Source: Paramuribaculum sp.
GTDB taxonomy: Bacteria; Bacteroidota; Bacteroidia; Bacteroidales; Muribaculaceae
Direction of reading: 5' to 3'
DNA: 5,576 bases
Assembly (NCBI GenBank): GCA_029058455.1
Contig: JAIDXU010000231.1
Location: 1 to 5,576, forward strand
This document shows positions 5,038-5,576 of the stretch, one piece after another. Below the pieces are notes generated by a model. It searched no databases. It was not told the origin of the DNA and worked only from the letters and a program-made list of their open reading frames with translations. Position numbers and translations under genes: made by a program. Each line of letters starts with the position of its first letter. The first letter of the stretch is position 1.

Positions 5038-5576
5038 AAGAACTTTAATATATTAAACATAGTAAGAACGGAAATTGTTAAATACAGTCAGCCGGAAAAT
5101 CTTAAAAATTTTTGCAAGTCCCATCCCAAATACACCTCTCCGGGTTCGGGATGTTTCACCCGAGAACGCACTTTCTCTTTAAGAAATCTTCTTTCGTTCC
5201 TTCTATATCCACGGTCAAAATCCACAGAGATAGAGCTGCTGGAATACTCCCACCTCATTGGTAGACCCAATGTGAACAAGAGTGATTTCAGCAGACGCCG
5301 CCGGCTTATACCGGCCGATTATCTAAAGGCCATGAGCCGTGACATCGTTTGCGGGTTCTATGGCTCATCGAACCGGGTTAAGAAGTGGTACGGACATCTT
5401 CTGCTTGCAGGGGACGGCACCACATACTCTCTGCCTAATACGCCGCAGGTCAAGAAAATGTATCTGCAGGGGCGTAAGACCGGCAGGGGTGAGCAGGCAT
5501 TGGCTCGCGGTGTGGTGTTGAAGGATGTGCTCAACGATACGATAATCGCATCCAATATGGAGTGTTACGGCAAGGA
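5029..5576 (+). CDS. IS4-family DDE transposase, N-terminal part (3' partial)
   Basis: From ATG 5029 the frame is open to the window end, giving 182 residues plus two bases; the gene continues outside. The N-terminal region has the layout of IS4-type transposases: a GCFTRERTFSLRNLLSFLL segment (41-59), where relatives have R-x-(F/L)-(T/P)-F-x-x-L-(I/L)-x-F-(L/M)-L; a KSDFSRRRRLIPADYLK segment (84-100), like the family's K-x-x-F-(S/T)-x-x-R-x-K-L; a W-Y/K-G-Y/H-x-L approach strand (120-126); and LLAGDGTTYSLPNT (125-138), in which D129 is the first Asp of the DDE catalytic triad. The second Asp and the Glu would lie beyond the window. An alternative ATG at 5021 opens only an 11-residue reading frame. 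There is no Shine-Dalgarno. Whether the complete gene is intact cannot be judged. Confidence 0.85.
   Translation, partial: MSAKNFNILNIVRTEIVKYSQPENLKNFCKSHPKYTSPGSGCFTRERTFSLRNLLSFLLYPRSKSTEIELLEYSHLIGRPNVNKSDFSRRRRLIPADYLKAMSRDIVCGFYGSSNRVKKWYGHLLLAGDGTTYSLPNTPQVKKMYLQGRKTGRGEQALARGVVLKDVLNDTIIASNMECYGK

Larger units (their letters stand above)
4911..5576 (+). mobile_element. IS4-type insertion sequence, left part (3' end outside window)
   Basis: A DDE transposase gene, a sharp rise in AT content after ~4880 and a truncated tatD immediately upstream together indicate an insertion sequence. The left boundary is uncertain: I placed it at the first base of GTGTAGGGATGCTCC, but anything from about 4860 to 4970 is possible. 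Terminal inverted repeats and target-site duplication cannot be tested because the right end is not present. The element is oriented so that its transposase reads in the same direction as the host operon and is therefore exposed to read-through transcription. Confidence 0.6.

Noticed and set aside
5021..5056. Short ATG reading frame overlapping the transposase start
   Set aside because: Only 11 codons plus stop; could be a leader peptide, but nothing supports translation.
4704..5555. Antisense open frames at 4704-4979, 5088-5279 and 5358-5555
   Set aside because: They are shadows of the tatD and transposase genes, with low-complexity translations and no recognisable domains.

Overview
The window reads as a chromosomal segment of a Bacteroidota (Bacteroidales) genome. 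The reasons are the gene types (a DUF4369/thioredoxin-like envelope protein, a small SusC/TonB-plug-like protein, a DUF4271 membrane protein, a Bacteroidales-type HemD), the lack of clear Shine-Dalgarno sequences, and a gene order DUF4271-hemD-rnpA-yidD-tatD that I recall from Bacteroidales genomes. Base composition is moderate to GC-rich in the host genes and clearly AT-rich in the last ~700 bases. I lean towards a Muribaculaceae-like gut lineage, but that is an impression and not a demonstrated assignment.

Layout, all on the + strand. Positions 1-915: 3' part of a secreted DUF4369-thioredoxin-fold protein whose redox cysteines are missing. 958-1416: a small exported protein built from two gapless, diverged copies of a TonB-plug-like motif. 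1413-1973: a LOG-family nucleotide phosphoribohydrolase, overlapping the previous gene by ATGA. 2000-2818: a six-helix DUF4271 membrane protein. 2877-3623: uroporphyrinogen-III synthase (hemD) from a GTG start. 3629-4048: RNase P protein (rnpA). 4023-4265: yidD, starting inside rnpA. 4280-4870: a TatD-family metal-dependent hydrolase that stops just after its last catalytic Asp. 4871-5576: an insertion sequence region carrying the 5' part of an IS4-type DDE transposase, which runs off the window.

Genes from 958 to 4870 are packed with short gaps or overlaps and look like one or two transcription units. They combine nucleotide salvage (LOG), tetrapyrrole synthesis (HemD), tRNA maturation (RnpA), membrane protein insertion (YidD) and a TatD nuclease-like hydrolase. 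A Bacteroidetes-style promoter candidate inside the end of the DUF4271 gene could drive hemD onward separately. No intergenic stretch exceeds 300 bases.

No clearly new defence or mobile system is visible. The points most worth a second look are the duplicated plug-like protein, the cysteine-free thioredoxin fold, the truncated TatD next to the IS, and a 67-base fold-back structure that buries the transposase start codon. No RNA genes or CRISPR arrays were seen.
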